From Chitinophagales bacterium (GTDB lineage Bacteria > Bacteroidota > Bacteroidia > Chitinophagales > Saprospiraceae), in contig JAIXKS010000007.1 of assembly GCA_026928325.1 (NCBI GenBank), positions 1 to 64,000 of the forward strand: a stretch of DNA of 64,000 nucleotides, in the 5' to 3' direction. The translations under genes were made by a program, and so were the position numbers. Shown here piece by piece: positions 35,606-43,865 of this stretch. The notes under the pieces are model-generated. The model searched no databases. It worked only from the letters and a program-made list of their open reading frames with translations, and was not told the origin of the DNA. Positions within the stretch are counted from its first letter, which is position 1, and each line of letters starts with the position of its first letter.

Positions 35606-38140
35606 ATGGTCAACCCAACATTCAAGGCTGGAATTATTCTTTTTTCCATTTTTTGTTTAAGTAATTTTATATGGCCAAGTCACTTGGCTGGACAACCGCC
35701 ACGAATCATGACTTCGTCCGAGATTTATGATGGCTTAGAACGATTAAACTTCTTAGGATCTGCATTATATGTGGCTGCGCATCCCGATGACGAAAATACA
35801 AAATTAATATCCTATCTCGCTAATGAAAAGAAAGCATATACCACCTATCTATCCTTAACGCGAGGCGATGGTGGTCAAAATCTCATCGGTCCGGAAATGT
35901 CAGAACTCCTCGGTGTTATTCGCACACAAGAATTGCTTCGCGCCCGACAAACAGACCATGGCCATCAGCTATTTTCTAGAGCCAATGATTTTGGGTATTC
36001 AAAAAATGCAGAAGAAACCATTGAAATTTGGGATACGGAAAAGATAAAAGCCGATGTAGTGTGGGCCATTCGCAAGACACGACCGGATATTATTGTCAAT
36101 AGGTTTGACCATCTATCTTCCGGCAAAACCCACGGCCATCACACAGCTTCTGCGATGTTGTCCTATGACCTTTTTGAAGTTGCTGCTCAAAACAACACCT
36201 ATCCTGAACAGCTAAAATACGTTCAACCATGGCAAACAAGAAGACTATTTTTTAACACAAGCTGGTGGTTTTTCGGAAGCGAGGAAGCCTTCAACAAAGC
36301 GGATAAAACGGACCTCATGCCGGTAGATGTAGGCGTATATTTTCCAAGTTTAGGAAAATCCAATACTGAAATAGCCGCAGAATCTCGTAGCAATCACAAA
36401 TGTCAAGGGTTTGGAGCTACCGGTACACGAGGTACTCAAATGGAATATCTTAAAATCATCAAAGGAGATATGCCCGCCACGAAAAGCGATTTATTTGAAG
36501 GCATCAATACCACTTGGACACGTGTAAAAGGCGGCGAACTCATACAACCTTTAGTCGAAAAAGTCATTGCCGAATACGACTTCACCAACCCTGCAAAATC
36601 CATTCCGGCCTTGCTTCAAATAAAAAAGGCCATCTTAAAAATAGATGACGATTTCTGGAAAACAATCAAAGCGGAGGAAACAGACAATCTCATTGCCGCT
36701 TGTGGTGGCTTATTTATGGAAGCTGTGACAAAGACCCACAAAATCACACCTGGCGACGAACTACCTATTTATCTGGAAGTCACCCAACAGTTGGATGCTG
36801 GAATTACGCTCGAGCGTGTGCATGCTCGTGGCTTTAATATGGACACTACGCTGATGACTACACTACCCTATAATGAAGCTTTGACATGGAGTAAGACCAT
36901 CCAAGTTCCTTTACAGACAGATTATACAGCACCCTATTGGCTATTGAAGGCACACAGCTTGGGTACTTATGATGTAGAAGACCAAACCAAAATCGGGCTA
37001 CCCGAAGCCGATAGGCCACTAAAAATTGATTTTACTTTCGATATTATGGGAGAAAAAATCACTTTTAGCAAAGACCTTCGATACAAATACAACAGTCCGG
37101 AGCAAGGAGCCACTTACCGCCCTTTGGAAGTTGTTCCTCCTATGACCATCAAAGTAAAAGAACCGGTCTATTTATTTCCGAATGGAGCCGCCTCAGAGAT
37201 TAAAATCGTAGTACACGCTTGGAAGAAAGATCAAGTAGGTAAAGTCACCCTACCTTTGCCGAAAGGATGGATTGCTACTCCAACATCCTATGACTTCAAA
37301 CTCCAGATACCCGGTGAAAGTCAAGAGTTTTCCTTCAAAATAACGCCACCTAAGAACAGTTCTGAAATTGTCATCCATCCTAGAGTCCTTGTTGGAAAAG
37401 AAGTTTATGCGATGAGCATGACAGACATTCACTATGATCACATCCCATATCAAACGGTTTTAATGCCTTCTTCGGCTAAATTAGTTAGTCTTAATATAGA
37501 TAACACAGCGCACAAGATCGCTTATGTCATGGGTGCCGGTGATGAAATTCCGATATGCCTACAACAAATAGGATGTACCGTGGATTTGCTAGCCGCTGAG
37601 GAATTATCAGCTGAAAAACTAGCCAACTACCAAGCGTTAGTCTTGGGCGTTCGTGCTTACAACACTATCGAAGCCTTAAAATTTAAGCAAAAAGACATTT
37701 TCGAATATGTCAAAAATGGCGGAAATGTCATCATTCAATACAATGTATCCAATGGTCTCGTCACACAAGAACTTGCTCCGTTTCCACTGACTTTATCGAG
37801 AAATAGAGTAACCGTAGAGGAAGCACCAATGCGCATCATCAATCCAAATCACGCTGTTCTCAAACGTCCAAATGTCATTACCAATAAGGATTTTGATGGT
37901 TGGGTACAAGAGCGTGGTTTGTATTTTCCGAGTAGTTGGGATCCGGCTTTTCAGCCAATATTTTCATGTAATGATCCTGGAGAAAGTCCATCAGAAGGTA
38001 GCCTTTTGATTGCTCCTTATGGAAAAGGAAATTACGTCTATACTGGTCTATCCTTTTTTAGACAATTGGTTGCTGGTGTTCCTGGTGCCTACCGATTATT
38101 TGCCAATTTAATATCCCTCGAAAGCAATGAAAACAAATAA
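35606..38140 (+). CDS. Large PIG-L/LmbE-family deacetylase
   Basis: The 844-residue protein has a signal peptide (GIILFSIFCLSNFIWPSHLA). A PIG-L domain follows from about residue 50, with the metal-binding AAHPDDENTKLISYLANE and, further on, LTRGDGGQNLIGPEMSELLG and HLSSGKTHGHHTASAML. Zinc ligands come from HPDD and the later His. Such enzymes remove acetyl groups from N-acetyl-glucosamine-type sugars. The C-terminal half (400-840) is beta-rich and then ends with a glutamine-amidotransferase-like fold (ALVLGVRAYNTIEALKFKQK, then VKNGGNVIIQYN). This large exported form is common in Bacteroidota. The stop overlaps the start of a 36-residue membrane protein gene, followed by a symporter, which suggests linked uptake of the released product. 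Confidence 0.88.
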   Translation: MVNPTFKAGIILFSIFCLSNFIWPSHLAGQPPRIMTSSEIYDGLERLNFLGSALYVAAHPDDENTKLISYLANEKKAYTTYLSLTRGDGGQNLIGPEMSELLGVIRTQELLRARQTDHGHQLFSRANDFGYSKNAEETIEIWDTEKIKADVVWAIRKTRPDIIVNRFDHLSSGKTHGHHTASAMLSYDLFEVAAQNNTYPEQLKYVQPWQTRRLFFNTSWWFFGSEEAFNKADKTDLMPVDVGVYFPSLGKSNTEIAAESRSNHKCQGFGATGTRGTQMEYLKIIKGDMPATKSDLFEGINTTWTRVKGGELIQPLVEKVIAEYDFTNPAKSIPALLQIKKAILKIDDDFWKTIKAEETDNLIAACGGLFMEAVTKTHKITPGDELPIYLEVTQQLDAGITLERVHARGFNMDTTLMTTLPYNEALTWSKTIQVPLQTDYTAPYWLLKAHSLGTYDVEDQTKIGLPEADRPLKIDFTFDIMGEKITFSKDLRYKYNSPEQGATYRPLEVVPPMTIKVKEPVYLFPNGAASEIKIVVHAWKKDQVGKVTLPLPKGWIATPTSYDFKLQIPGESQEFSFKITPPKNSSEIVIHPRVLVGKEVYAMSMTDIHYDHIPYQTVLMPSSAKLVSLNIDNTAHKIAYVMGAGDEIPICLQQIGCTVDLLAAEELSAEKLANYQALVLGVRAYNTIEALKFKQKDIFEYVKNGGNVIIQYNVSNGLVTQELAPFPLTLSRNRVTVEEAPMRIINPNHAVLKRPNVITNKDFDGWVQERGLYFPSSWDPAFQPIFSCNDPGESPSEGSLLIAPYGKGNYVYTGLSFFRQLVAGVPGAYRLFANLISLESNENK

Positions 38141-38237
38141 TTCCGATAAAATCTGGCAAAAAAGTTATACTTGGGTCATCGTTTTGAATGCCTTGTATAT
38201 CATAATCTTTTATTTAATCATGAAAATCTGGATTTAG
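38127..38237 (+). CDS. 36-residue single-span protein, likely symporter accessory
   Basis: ATG 38127 to TAG 38237 encodes MKTNNSDKIWQKSYTWVIVL followed by NALYIIIFYLIMKIWI: a short polar N-terminus and one membrane helix. The start overlaps the last 14 bases of the PIG-L gene and the stop lies 9 bases before the symporter ATG, so translation is probably coupled. Several sodium:solute symporters have a small membrane protein encoded directly upstream (YhdT with PanF, YjcH with ActP). That parallel and the tight spacing support a real gene. Confidence 0.75.
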   Translation: MKTNNSDKIWQKSYTWVIVLNALYIIIFYLIMKIWI

Positions 38238-38246
38238 TAAAGGCTT

Positions 38247-39923
38247 ATGAGTATTATAGATTGGACGATTTTAGTTGGAACGCTTTTATTTATCGTGATA
38301 TATGGCGCTTGGAAAATCAAAGGAGGAACAAGCATTCAATCCTACATCAGAGGTGACAACGAATCTTCATGGTGGGCGATTGGCTTGGGCGTTATGGCTA
38401 CTCAGGCTAGTGCGATAACCTTTATGTCCACACCTGGACAAGCTTTCCATGATGGGATGGGCTTTGTACAGTTTTACTTTGGGCTACCCTTGGCGATGAT
38501 TATCATTGCTGTAACTTTTATTCCGATATATCACAAGTTGAAAATATTTACGGCTTATGAATTTCTAGAAAGTCGCTTTGACCTTAAAACACGGAGTCTT
38601 ACGGCTGTTTTATTCCTTATCCAACGTGGATTGGCAGCCGGAATCACCATCTATGCGCCCTCGATCATCCTAGCTACAATACTAGGATGGAATTTGAATT
38701 TATTGAACTTCATCATTGGCTTTCTGGTCATCATTTATACGGTGAGCGGTGGCGTAAAAGCGGTGAGTGCAACCCAAAAGCAACAAATGTACGTGATTAT
38801 GGGCGGTATGTTTTTCGCTTTCTTTTATATCGTCAGCGCACTACCCGATAATATTTCCTTTAGCAATGCCCTGAGTATTGCAGGAGCCGGCGAGAAATTA
38901 GAAATTTTAGATTTTTCTTTTAATCCCGAAAGCCGATATACTTTTTGGTCCGGCATCACCGGTGGGCTATTCTTAGCCCTTTCCTACTTCGGCACCGACC
39001 AATCGCAAGTAGGAAGATATCTCAGCGGCCGCTCCGTCAAAGAAAGCCAAATGGGACTAATCATGAATGGCCTTGTTAAAGTGCCTATGCAATTTTTCAT
39101 CTTGTTGGTTGGTGTCATGGTCTTTGTATTTTATCAATTCAACAAAGCACCCATATTTTTCAATCAAGCAACTTTGACGAAACTCGAAAGTACAGAAGCC
39201 GGAGATCAACTCAACCTATTAAATTCAAAGAAAGATTCGATTTTTTACATCAAGTCTCAACTTGCACATGAAATAGCCACGAACAAAACGCCCAATCAGG
39301 TAAAATCCTATCAAGAAGTATTACAAAAAGAAAAAGCGTTGAATGCAGAAGTCAAGCAACTCATTACCACCTATTTACCGGGAGAAGAGGTCAATGACAA
39401 AGATTATGTCTTTATTTCTTTTATCTTAGAACACCTACCGAAAGGCTTGATTGGATTGCTCCTAGCCGTCATCTTTAGTGCGGCGATGTCTTCTACCTCA
39501 TCCGAACTCAGTGCTTTGGCGACAACGACAACCATAGATATCTACAAACGGAGCGTCAAACCCAAAGAAACGGATAAAAAGTATGTTTGGATGACTAAAC
39601 TTTTCACTGTAGTCTGGGGCTTGGTTGCCATAGCTTTCGCCTCGATTGGAACGCTCTTTGAAAATCTAATTCAATTTGTCAACATTATCGGTTCTGTATT
39701 TTATGGAACGATTTTGGGCATATTTTTAGTAGCATTTTATCTCCGAAAAATAGGAGGAAATGCCGTATTTATAGCCGCAATCATCTCCGAAATCATCGTT
39801 ATCTGGATTTTTTATGCTGATGTTGTCGGCTACCTTTGGTTAAATGCTATCGGATGTATCAACACCATAATTTTGAGTTTAATCATTCAGCAATTACTAC
39901 CTAAAAAGTCAATTCAACAATGA
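38247..39923 (+). CDS. Sodium:solute symporter (SSS family)
   Basis: The 558-residue transporter has about 13 membrane segments. Family features are seen: DWTILVGTLLFIVIYGAWK, SSWWAIGLGVMATQASAITF, the loop GFVQFYFGLPLAMIIIAVTF, YTVSGGVKAVSATQKQQMYV, SYFGTDQSQVGRYLSGRSVK, and late IFSAAMSSTSSELSALATTT (Na+-site Ser/Thr). An extra cytoplasmic insert lies around residues 305-380. It imports a small solute with Na+, but the solute cannot be read from sequence. The upstream deacetylase suggests a sugar derivative. Its stop overlaps the start of the RNA methyltransferase gene. Confidence 0.94.
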   Translation: MSIIDWTILVGTLLFIVIYGAWKIKGGTSIQSYIRGDNESSWWAIGLGVMATQASAITFMSTPGQAFHDGMGFVQFYFGLPLAMIIIAVTFIPIYHKLKIFTAYEFLESRFDLKTRSLTAVLFLIQRGLAAGITIYAPSIILATILGWNLNLLNFIIGFLVIIYTVSGGVKAVSATQKQQMYVIMGGMFFAFFYIVSALPDNISFSNALSIAGAGEKLEILDFSFNPESRYTFWSGITGGLFLALSYFGTDQSQVGRYLSGRSVKESQMGLIMNGLVKVPMQFFILLVGVMVFVFYQFNKAPIFFNQATLTKLESTEAGDQLNLLNSKKDSIFYIKSQLAHEIATNKTPNQVKSYQEVLQKEKALNAEVKQLITTYLPGEEVNDKDYVFISFILEHLPKGLIGLLLAVIFSAAMSSTSSELSALATTTTIDIYKRSVKPKETDKKYVWMTKLFTVVWGLVAIAFASIGTLFENLIQFVNIIGSVFYGTILGIFLVAFYLRKIGGNAVFIAAIISEIIVIWIFYADVVGYLWLNAIGCINTIILSLIIQQLLPKKSIQQ

Positions 39924-41284
39924 TGATATTGCCGGAAACTTTTCAAGCCAGATTAAAGGATAAGATTGGAGTAAACAGCTTTGAAGCTTATGTTGAGAGT
40001 TTTGAAGACAAGCCGATTGTATCCGTGCGACATAATCAACATAAAGGCCATATCCCAGCCCAACATCCAGCGGTACCTTGGTGCAAACTGGGATATTATC
40101 TCGATGAGCGTCCCATATTTACGCTGGATCCTGCGTTTCATGGCGGAGCCTACTATGTGCAAGAAGCCTCTTCCATGTTTCTATGGCACATTTTAGAAAA
40201 TTTGAATCTCCATAAAAAAGACCTCAAAATTTTAGATCTAAGCGCTGCACCAGGTGGAAAAAGCACACTCATCGCTAATTGGTTGAATCATCAAGGCCTG
40301 CTTTGTGCGAATGATCCTATCAAGCATAGAGCCTATACTTTAAAATACAATATCCTTAAAGAGGGATACTCAAACGTCATTGTCACCCATAACGACCCAA
40401 GAGATTATGGACAAATTCAAGATTTCTTTGACATAATCCTGATAGACGCTCCGTGTTCTGGTGAAGGTATGTTCCGTAAAGATCCGGACACCATGAAAGA
40501 ATGGTCAGAAGAAAACATAGGCCTCTGTGCTGCCCGACAAAAACGCATCGCAGCCGATGTACTTCCTGCGCTTAAAACAGGGGGATTACTCATTTATTCT
40601 ACATGTACCTTTAATGCGTCCGAAAATATAGACAACGTCCTTTGGATGCAAAACACCTATGACTTAAAATCCATATCAATTCCGATTGATCCGGCTTGGG
40701 GCATCGCCATTGAAGAAAAAAAGGAAGCCATCGGGTATCAGTTTTATCCGCATCGAGTACAAGGAGAAGGATTTTTCGTCTCGATTGCTCAAAAACAATC
40801 CGATTCACCTTTTGAGCAAAAACTAAAACAGAGCAAACACCTGCTATCACTTCCAGACAAGAACCATATTGCTTTGGTCGAACCTTGGATTGACGAAGTA
40901 GATAGCGACTTCCTTATTTTCAACAAACAAGAGATTCATTGCATTCCTGAACATGCCGCAACTGACATGTACATTCTAAATCACTATCTTAAGATTATTC
41001 ACTTTGGAATAACTATAGGCAGCATAAATAAAAACATGCTTATTCCGGACCATAGTTTGGCGCTTGCGCTTTGTATCAATCCCAATGTACAGCAAGTTGC
41101 TTTAGAGAAACAAAATGCGCTATTGTACCTCAAAAAAGAATTGCAACACATAGATAGTCATACGCATGGTTGGATGCTGGTGACTTACCAAGGTCTTGGA
41201 ATCGGCTGGCTCAAAAACATCGGGCATCGATTTAACAATTACCTACCATCAGAATACCGCATCCTTATGGCCTTACCTCAGTAA
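39920..41284 (+). CDS. RsmF-like rRNA cytosine-C5 methyltransferase
   Basis: This 454-residue enzyme of the NOL1/NOP2/Sun family transfers a methyl group from SAM to C5 of cytosine in rRNA. The SAM site is LDLSAAPGGKSTLIANWLN. Motif IV is LIDAPCSGEGMFRKDP with its Cys, and the catalytic Cys of motif VI is in LIYSTCTFNASEN. The C-terminal half (about 290-454) has an RsmF-type PUA-like region (IDSHTHGWMLVTYQGLGIGW, then LKNIGHRFNNYLP). The ATG overlaps the symporter stop (ATGA), so the gene ends this operon. A MITE-like repeat follows five bases after the stop. Confidence 0.93.
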   Translation: MMILPETFQARLKDKIGVNSFEAYVESFEDKPIVSVRHNQHKGHIPAQHPAVPWCKLGYYLDERPIFTLDPAFHGGAYYVQEASSMFLWHILENLNLHKKDLKILDLSAAPGGKSTLIANWLNHQGLLCANDPIKHRAYTLKYNILKEGYSNVIVTHNDPRDYGQIQDFFDIILIDAPCSGEGMFRKDPDTMKEWSEENIGLCAARQKRIAADVLPALKTGGLLIYSTCTFNASENIDNVLWMQNTYDLKSISIPIDPAWGIAIEEKKEAIGYQFYPHRVQGEGFFVSIAQKQSDSPFEQKLKQSKHLLSLPDKNHIALVEPWIDEVDSDFLIFNKQEIHCIPEHAATDMYILNHYLKIIHFGITIGSINKNMLIPDHSLALALCINPNVQQVALEKQNALLYLKKELQHIDSHTHGWMLVTYQGLGIGWLKNIGHRFNNYLPSEYRILMALPQ

Positions 41285-41289
41285 TATCT

Positions 41290-41450
41290 AGTGCTCTGTC
41301 TATAAAAAGATTTAAATAATAATGGAAGTTATTTTTTAAAAGATCAAGGCAAAAAACGCAGGCATAGTGGTAACTATGACGAGTATTTTTAACGATGAGA
41401 TTTGAAAAAAGAACGACATTTCATTAAGATCTTTTTGTTGACGGAGTACT
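41290..41450 (+). repeat. MITE-like element, copy 3
   Basis: Same family as 18189-18512: left end AGTGCTCTGTC, right end GACGGAGTACT (two changes), and a conserved centre (GCATAGTGGTAACTATGACG). It begins immediately after the rRNA methyltransferase stop. It is flanked by CTAG on both sides (41288-41291 and 41449-41452). Confidence 0.85.
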
Positions 41451-41538
41451 AGTGCTATACCGGCTTTCGCCAAATGGACATAAAATATACATGAACATCC
41501 TTGATAAAAAATACTGAGGATTAGAACTTTAAATTCAA

Positions 41539-41546
41539 TATTTTTG
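41539..41546 (+). promoter_or_regulatory. TAnnTTTG box for the MerR-type gene
   Basis: TATTTTTG, 28 bases before the ATG at 41575. Confidence 0.5.
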
Positions 41547-41574
41547 TTTTATAGTCAACCATTTTATCTAAAAC

Positions 41575-41907
41575 ATGCAACTTCCGGAATTAACAAAACT
41601 CTATTATACGATCGGTGAAGTCAGCGATTTATTTGAAGTTGCGCCGTCTGTTATCCGATATTGGGAAAGCGAATTTCCTCAGTTGCGTCCCGGTAAGAAC
41701 AACAAAGGAGAACGAAAATACACAGCCAAGGACATTGAGATTATAGCAGATATTTATCATCTTGTCAAAGAAAAAGGGTTTAAGATAGAAGGTGCGCGTA
41801 AAGAGTTAGAGACAAGAAAAAAAATACAAAAAGAGAATAATGCCTTACTCCAACATCTTAAAAATATCCGTAGAAAAGCGGTAGATTTGAGGAATACATT
41901 GGATTGA
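41575..41907 (+). CDS. MerR-family transcriptional regulator
   Basis: The 110-residue protein is a MerR winged helix with a short coiled tail. It shows LYYTIGEVSDLFEVAPSVIR and YWESEFPQLRPGKNNKGERK, then YTAKDIEIIADIYHLVKEKG and FKIEGARKELETRKK. There is no C-terminal effector domain or cysteine metal site. Short MerR-like proteins of this type are widespread in Bacteroidota and their ligand is unknown. It is followed by a 349-base gap with a hairpin repeat and no gene. Confidence 0.92.
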   Translation: MQLPELTKLYYTIGEVSDLFEVAPSVIRYWESEFPQLRPGKNNKGERKYTAKDIEIIADIYHLVKEKGFKIEGARKELETRKKIQKENNALLQHLKNIRRKAVDLRNTLD

Positions 41908-41986
41908 AGTTGCTTTGAAGGGAAGTAGTATTTACAAAGACTTTGCTATTTTAACTTTTGGTTTTAAAGTCTATTCACTTGTGGTC

Positions 41987-42038
41987 GTGTCAATCTTTCT
42001 TTTCTTTTGTCTTGACACAAAAGAAACAAAAAGTCAAG
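41987..42038. repeat. Overlapping inverted repeats (CTTGACACAAAAGAAA type)
   Basis: TTTCTTTTGT (42001-42010) pairs with ACAAAAGAAA (42017-42026). GTGTCAA (41987-41993) pairs with TTGACAC (42012-42018), and CTTGAC (42011-42016) with GTCAAG (42033-42038). The stems compete, so alternative folds are possible. I recall very similar blocks between genes in other Bacteroidota genomes. The rest of 41908-42256 shows nothing else. Confidence 0.5.
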
Positions 42039-42256
42039 GCTGTACCGGCTCATCCTAAAAACATGACATAAAAACTAAATTTTAATCATTGGAATAATCA
42101 ATTTGTTTCAGCATACAAGTTTGAATTTTAAGTACGGTAACCGTCATTATTGATAATTCAAACCCATTTTAGACTAAATTATCAAAAAACTTCATCCTTT
42201 TCTACAATCCATTGTTTACTATATAATCAATTATACACCAAATAGTATTCATAGTC

Positions 42257-42607
42257 ATGGAAGAAAAAGATATGTTTCCTAAGAGTTCACTAGAAATGAA
42301 TCAAAAAAAGGCAGCTTTAGCACCTAAAAACATTGAGGCATGGCGCAATTTCAGTAAAACGATTTATGAACCTGGAGCACTTGACGAAAAAACGAAACAG
42401 TTGATAGCCATTGCAGTAGCTCATGTCACCCAATGTCCATATTGTATTCGAGCGCACACACCCTTAGCCCTACGAAAAGGAGCCACTCAAGAGGAAATCA
42501 TGGAAGCCATTTGGGTAGCCGCAGAGATGCGCGCAGGAGCAGCTTATGCACATGCCAATCTTGCGATGGAGGAAATGGATCGATATACCAACAGAAAAAA
42601 GTCTTGA
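42257..42607 (+). CDS. Carboxymuconolactone decarboxylase family (AhpD-like) protein
   Basis: The 116-residue protein has the CMD fold with the redox pair in THVTQCPYCIRAHTPLALRK (CxxC, then His), as in AhpD-type alkylhydroperoxidases. LIAIAVAHV precedes it and EIMEAIWVAAEMRAGAAYAH follows. The enzyme probably reduces peroxides or disulfides as a small oligomer. It is followed after 71 bases by a second, unlike CMD protein and then a dehydrogenase, perhaps a small redox set. Confidence 0.9.
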   Translation: MEEKDMFPKSSLEMNQKKAALAPKNIEAWRNFSKTIYEPGALDEKTKQLIAIAVAHVTQCPYCIRAHTPLALRKGATQEEIMEAIWVAAEMRAGAAYAHANLAMEEMDRYTNRKKS

Positions 42608-42678
42608 TTTCAACGTCTGCTTACTCAATTGACAGGCAAAATGTCCTTATTTTTATCTTAATCAAAAACAAATATCTT

Positions 42679-43140
42679 ATGAGTCAAAGAATAAATTATT
42701 CAAAAAATCATCCCGATGCCATTAAAGGGTTATTGGAAATCGAGCAATATGTTCATCATTCAGGTTTAGATACCAAAATATTTGAACTCGTCAAATACAG
42801 AGCTTCTCAGATCAATGGTTGTGCTTATTGTATGGACATGCATACGAAAGATGCACGAGCGGCCGGAGAGACAGAGCAGCGGCTTTATCTCGTATCTGCT
42901 TGGCGCGAAGTAGATTTTTATACGGCGCAAGAAAAAGCCGCATTAGCTTGGACAGAAGCCCTTACGCTCGTCTCGACCATTCATGATACGGATGCTTTAT
43001 ATGAAGAATTGCAAAAGAATTTTAGTGAAGCTGAAATTGTTGCACTAACGATGACAATAGTCAGTATCAATGGTTGGAATAGATTGTCTGTGGCATTTAA
43101 AACACCAGCAGGCAATTATAAACCAGGAAAATGGTCATAA
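42679..43140 (+). CDS. AhpD-family alkylhydroperoxidase-like protein
   Basis: The 153-residue protein begins at ATG 42679 (MSQRINYSKNHPDAIKGLLE). The same frame is open upstream across the previous gene, but that extension is only a shadow. The CxxC active site with downstream His is in YRASQINGCAYCMDMHTKDA. The C-terminal part (TAQEKAALAWTEALTLVSTI) fits the AhpD/CMD family with the extended form. The protein is about 40 residues longer than its upstream partner and is not a simple duplicate. The SDR gene starts 14 bases later. Confidence 0.92.
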   Translation: MSQRINYSKNHPDAIKGLLEIEQYVHHSGLDTKIFELVKYRASQINGCAYCMDMHTKDARAAGETEQRLYLVSAWREVDFYTAQEKAALAWTEALTLVSTIHDTDALYEELQKNFSEAEIVALTMTIVSINGWNRLSVAFKTPAGNYKPGKWS

Positions 43141-43154
43141 CCCAAACGTAAAAT

Positions 43155-43853
43155 ATGGAATTAAAATCAAAAATAGCGATCGTTACAGGAGCAAGTAGTG
43201 GCCTTGGTGAAGCTATAGCCCAGGCGCTCATTCATGAAGGCGTCATAGTTTATGGTCTAGCTAGAAGTGCAGATAAACTACAAGCTATCCAAAGGAAATT
43301 AGGCCACCAGTTTATTCCCGTAGTAATGGACGTTACAGACTTGGAAGGCATACAATCTTGGATAAAATCGACCTTTGAGGATAGTCGTCCGGACATCCTA
43401 ATCAATAATGCCGGCATAGGTGGATTTGCAAAAATCGATGCCATGCCCATCGAACAATGGACAGGTATGATAGACACAAATCTAAAAGGCATGTACTATA
43501 TGACCGCCGGAATCATTCCATTGATGAAACAGCATCCGAATAGTAGTCACATTGTTAATATTGGCTCTATCATGGGTACAACTACAAAGGGAGAAGCCAC
43601 GGCATATTCTGCTTCAAAGTTTGCTGTCAATGGATTTAGTGAAGCTCTATTCAAAGAAGTCAGAAGTGACAACATCAAAATAACTTGTGTAAATCCGGGA
43701 TCCATAGAAACCGATTTTTTTGTCCATTCAGGCATAGAAGGCAATAATAAAATGCTGAAACCTAAAGAAGTTGCAGATACCATCATATTCATTCTAAAAA
43801 CGCCGGATAATGTCTTGATTGATTCCATTATGATGCGTCCGTTGAGACCTTAG
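43155..43853 (+). CDS. Short-chain dehydrogenase/reductase
   Basis: This 232-residue SDR has the NAD(P)-binding motif AIVTGASSGLGEAIAQALIH, the structural NNAGIGG, the active-site Ser in IVNIGSIMGTTTKG and the Y-x3-K pair in AYSASKFAVNGFSEALFKEV, then VNPGSIETDFF. It catalyses an NAD(P)-linked oxidation or reduction with unknown substrate. Its end converges with menE (12 bases between stops). It is probably co-transcribed with the two AhpD-like genes. Confidence 0.93.
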   Translation: MELKSKIAIVTGASSGLGEAIAQALIHEGVIVYGLARSADKLQAIQRKLGHQFIPVVMDVTDLEGIQSWIKSTFEDSRPDILINNAGIGGFAKIDAMPIEQWTGMIDTNLKGMYYMTAGIIPLMKQHPNSSHIVNIGSIMGTTTKGEATAYSASKFAVNGFSEALFKEVRSDNIKITCVNPGSIETDFFVHSGIEGNNKMLKPKEVADTIIFILKTPDNVLIDSIMMRPLRP

Positions 43854-43865
43854 CATGAAGAGTTT

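Noticed and set aside
42433-42678. Upstream extension of the second AhpD-like gene
   Set aside because: It reads the first AhpD gene in a wrong frame; the conserved protein starts at 42679.
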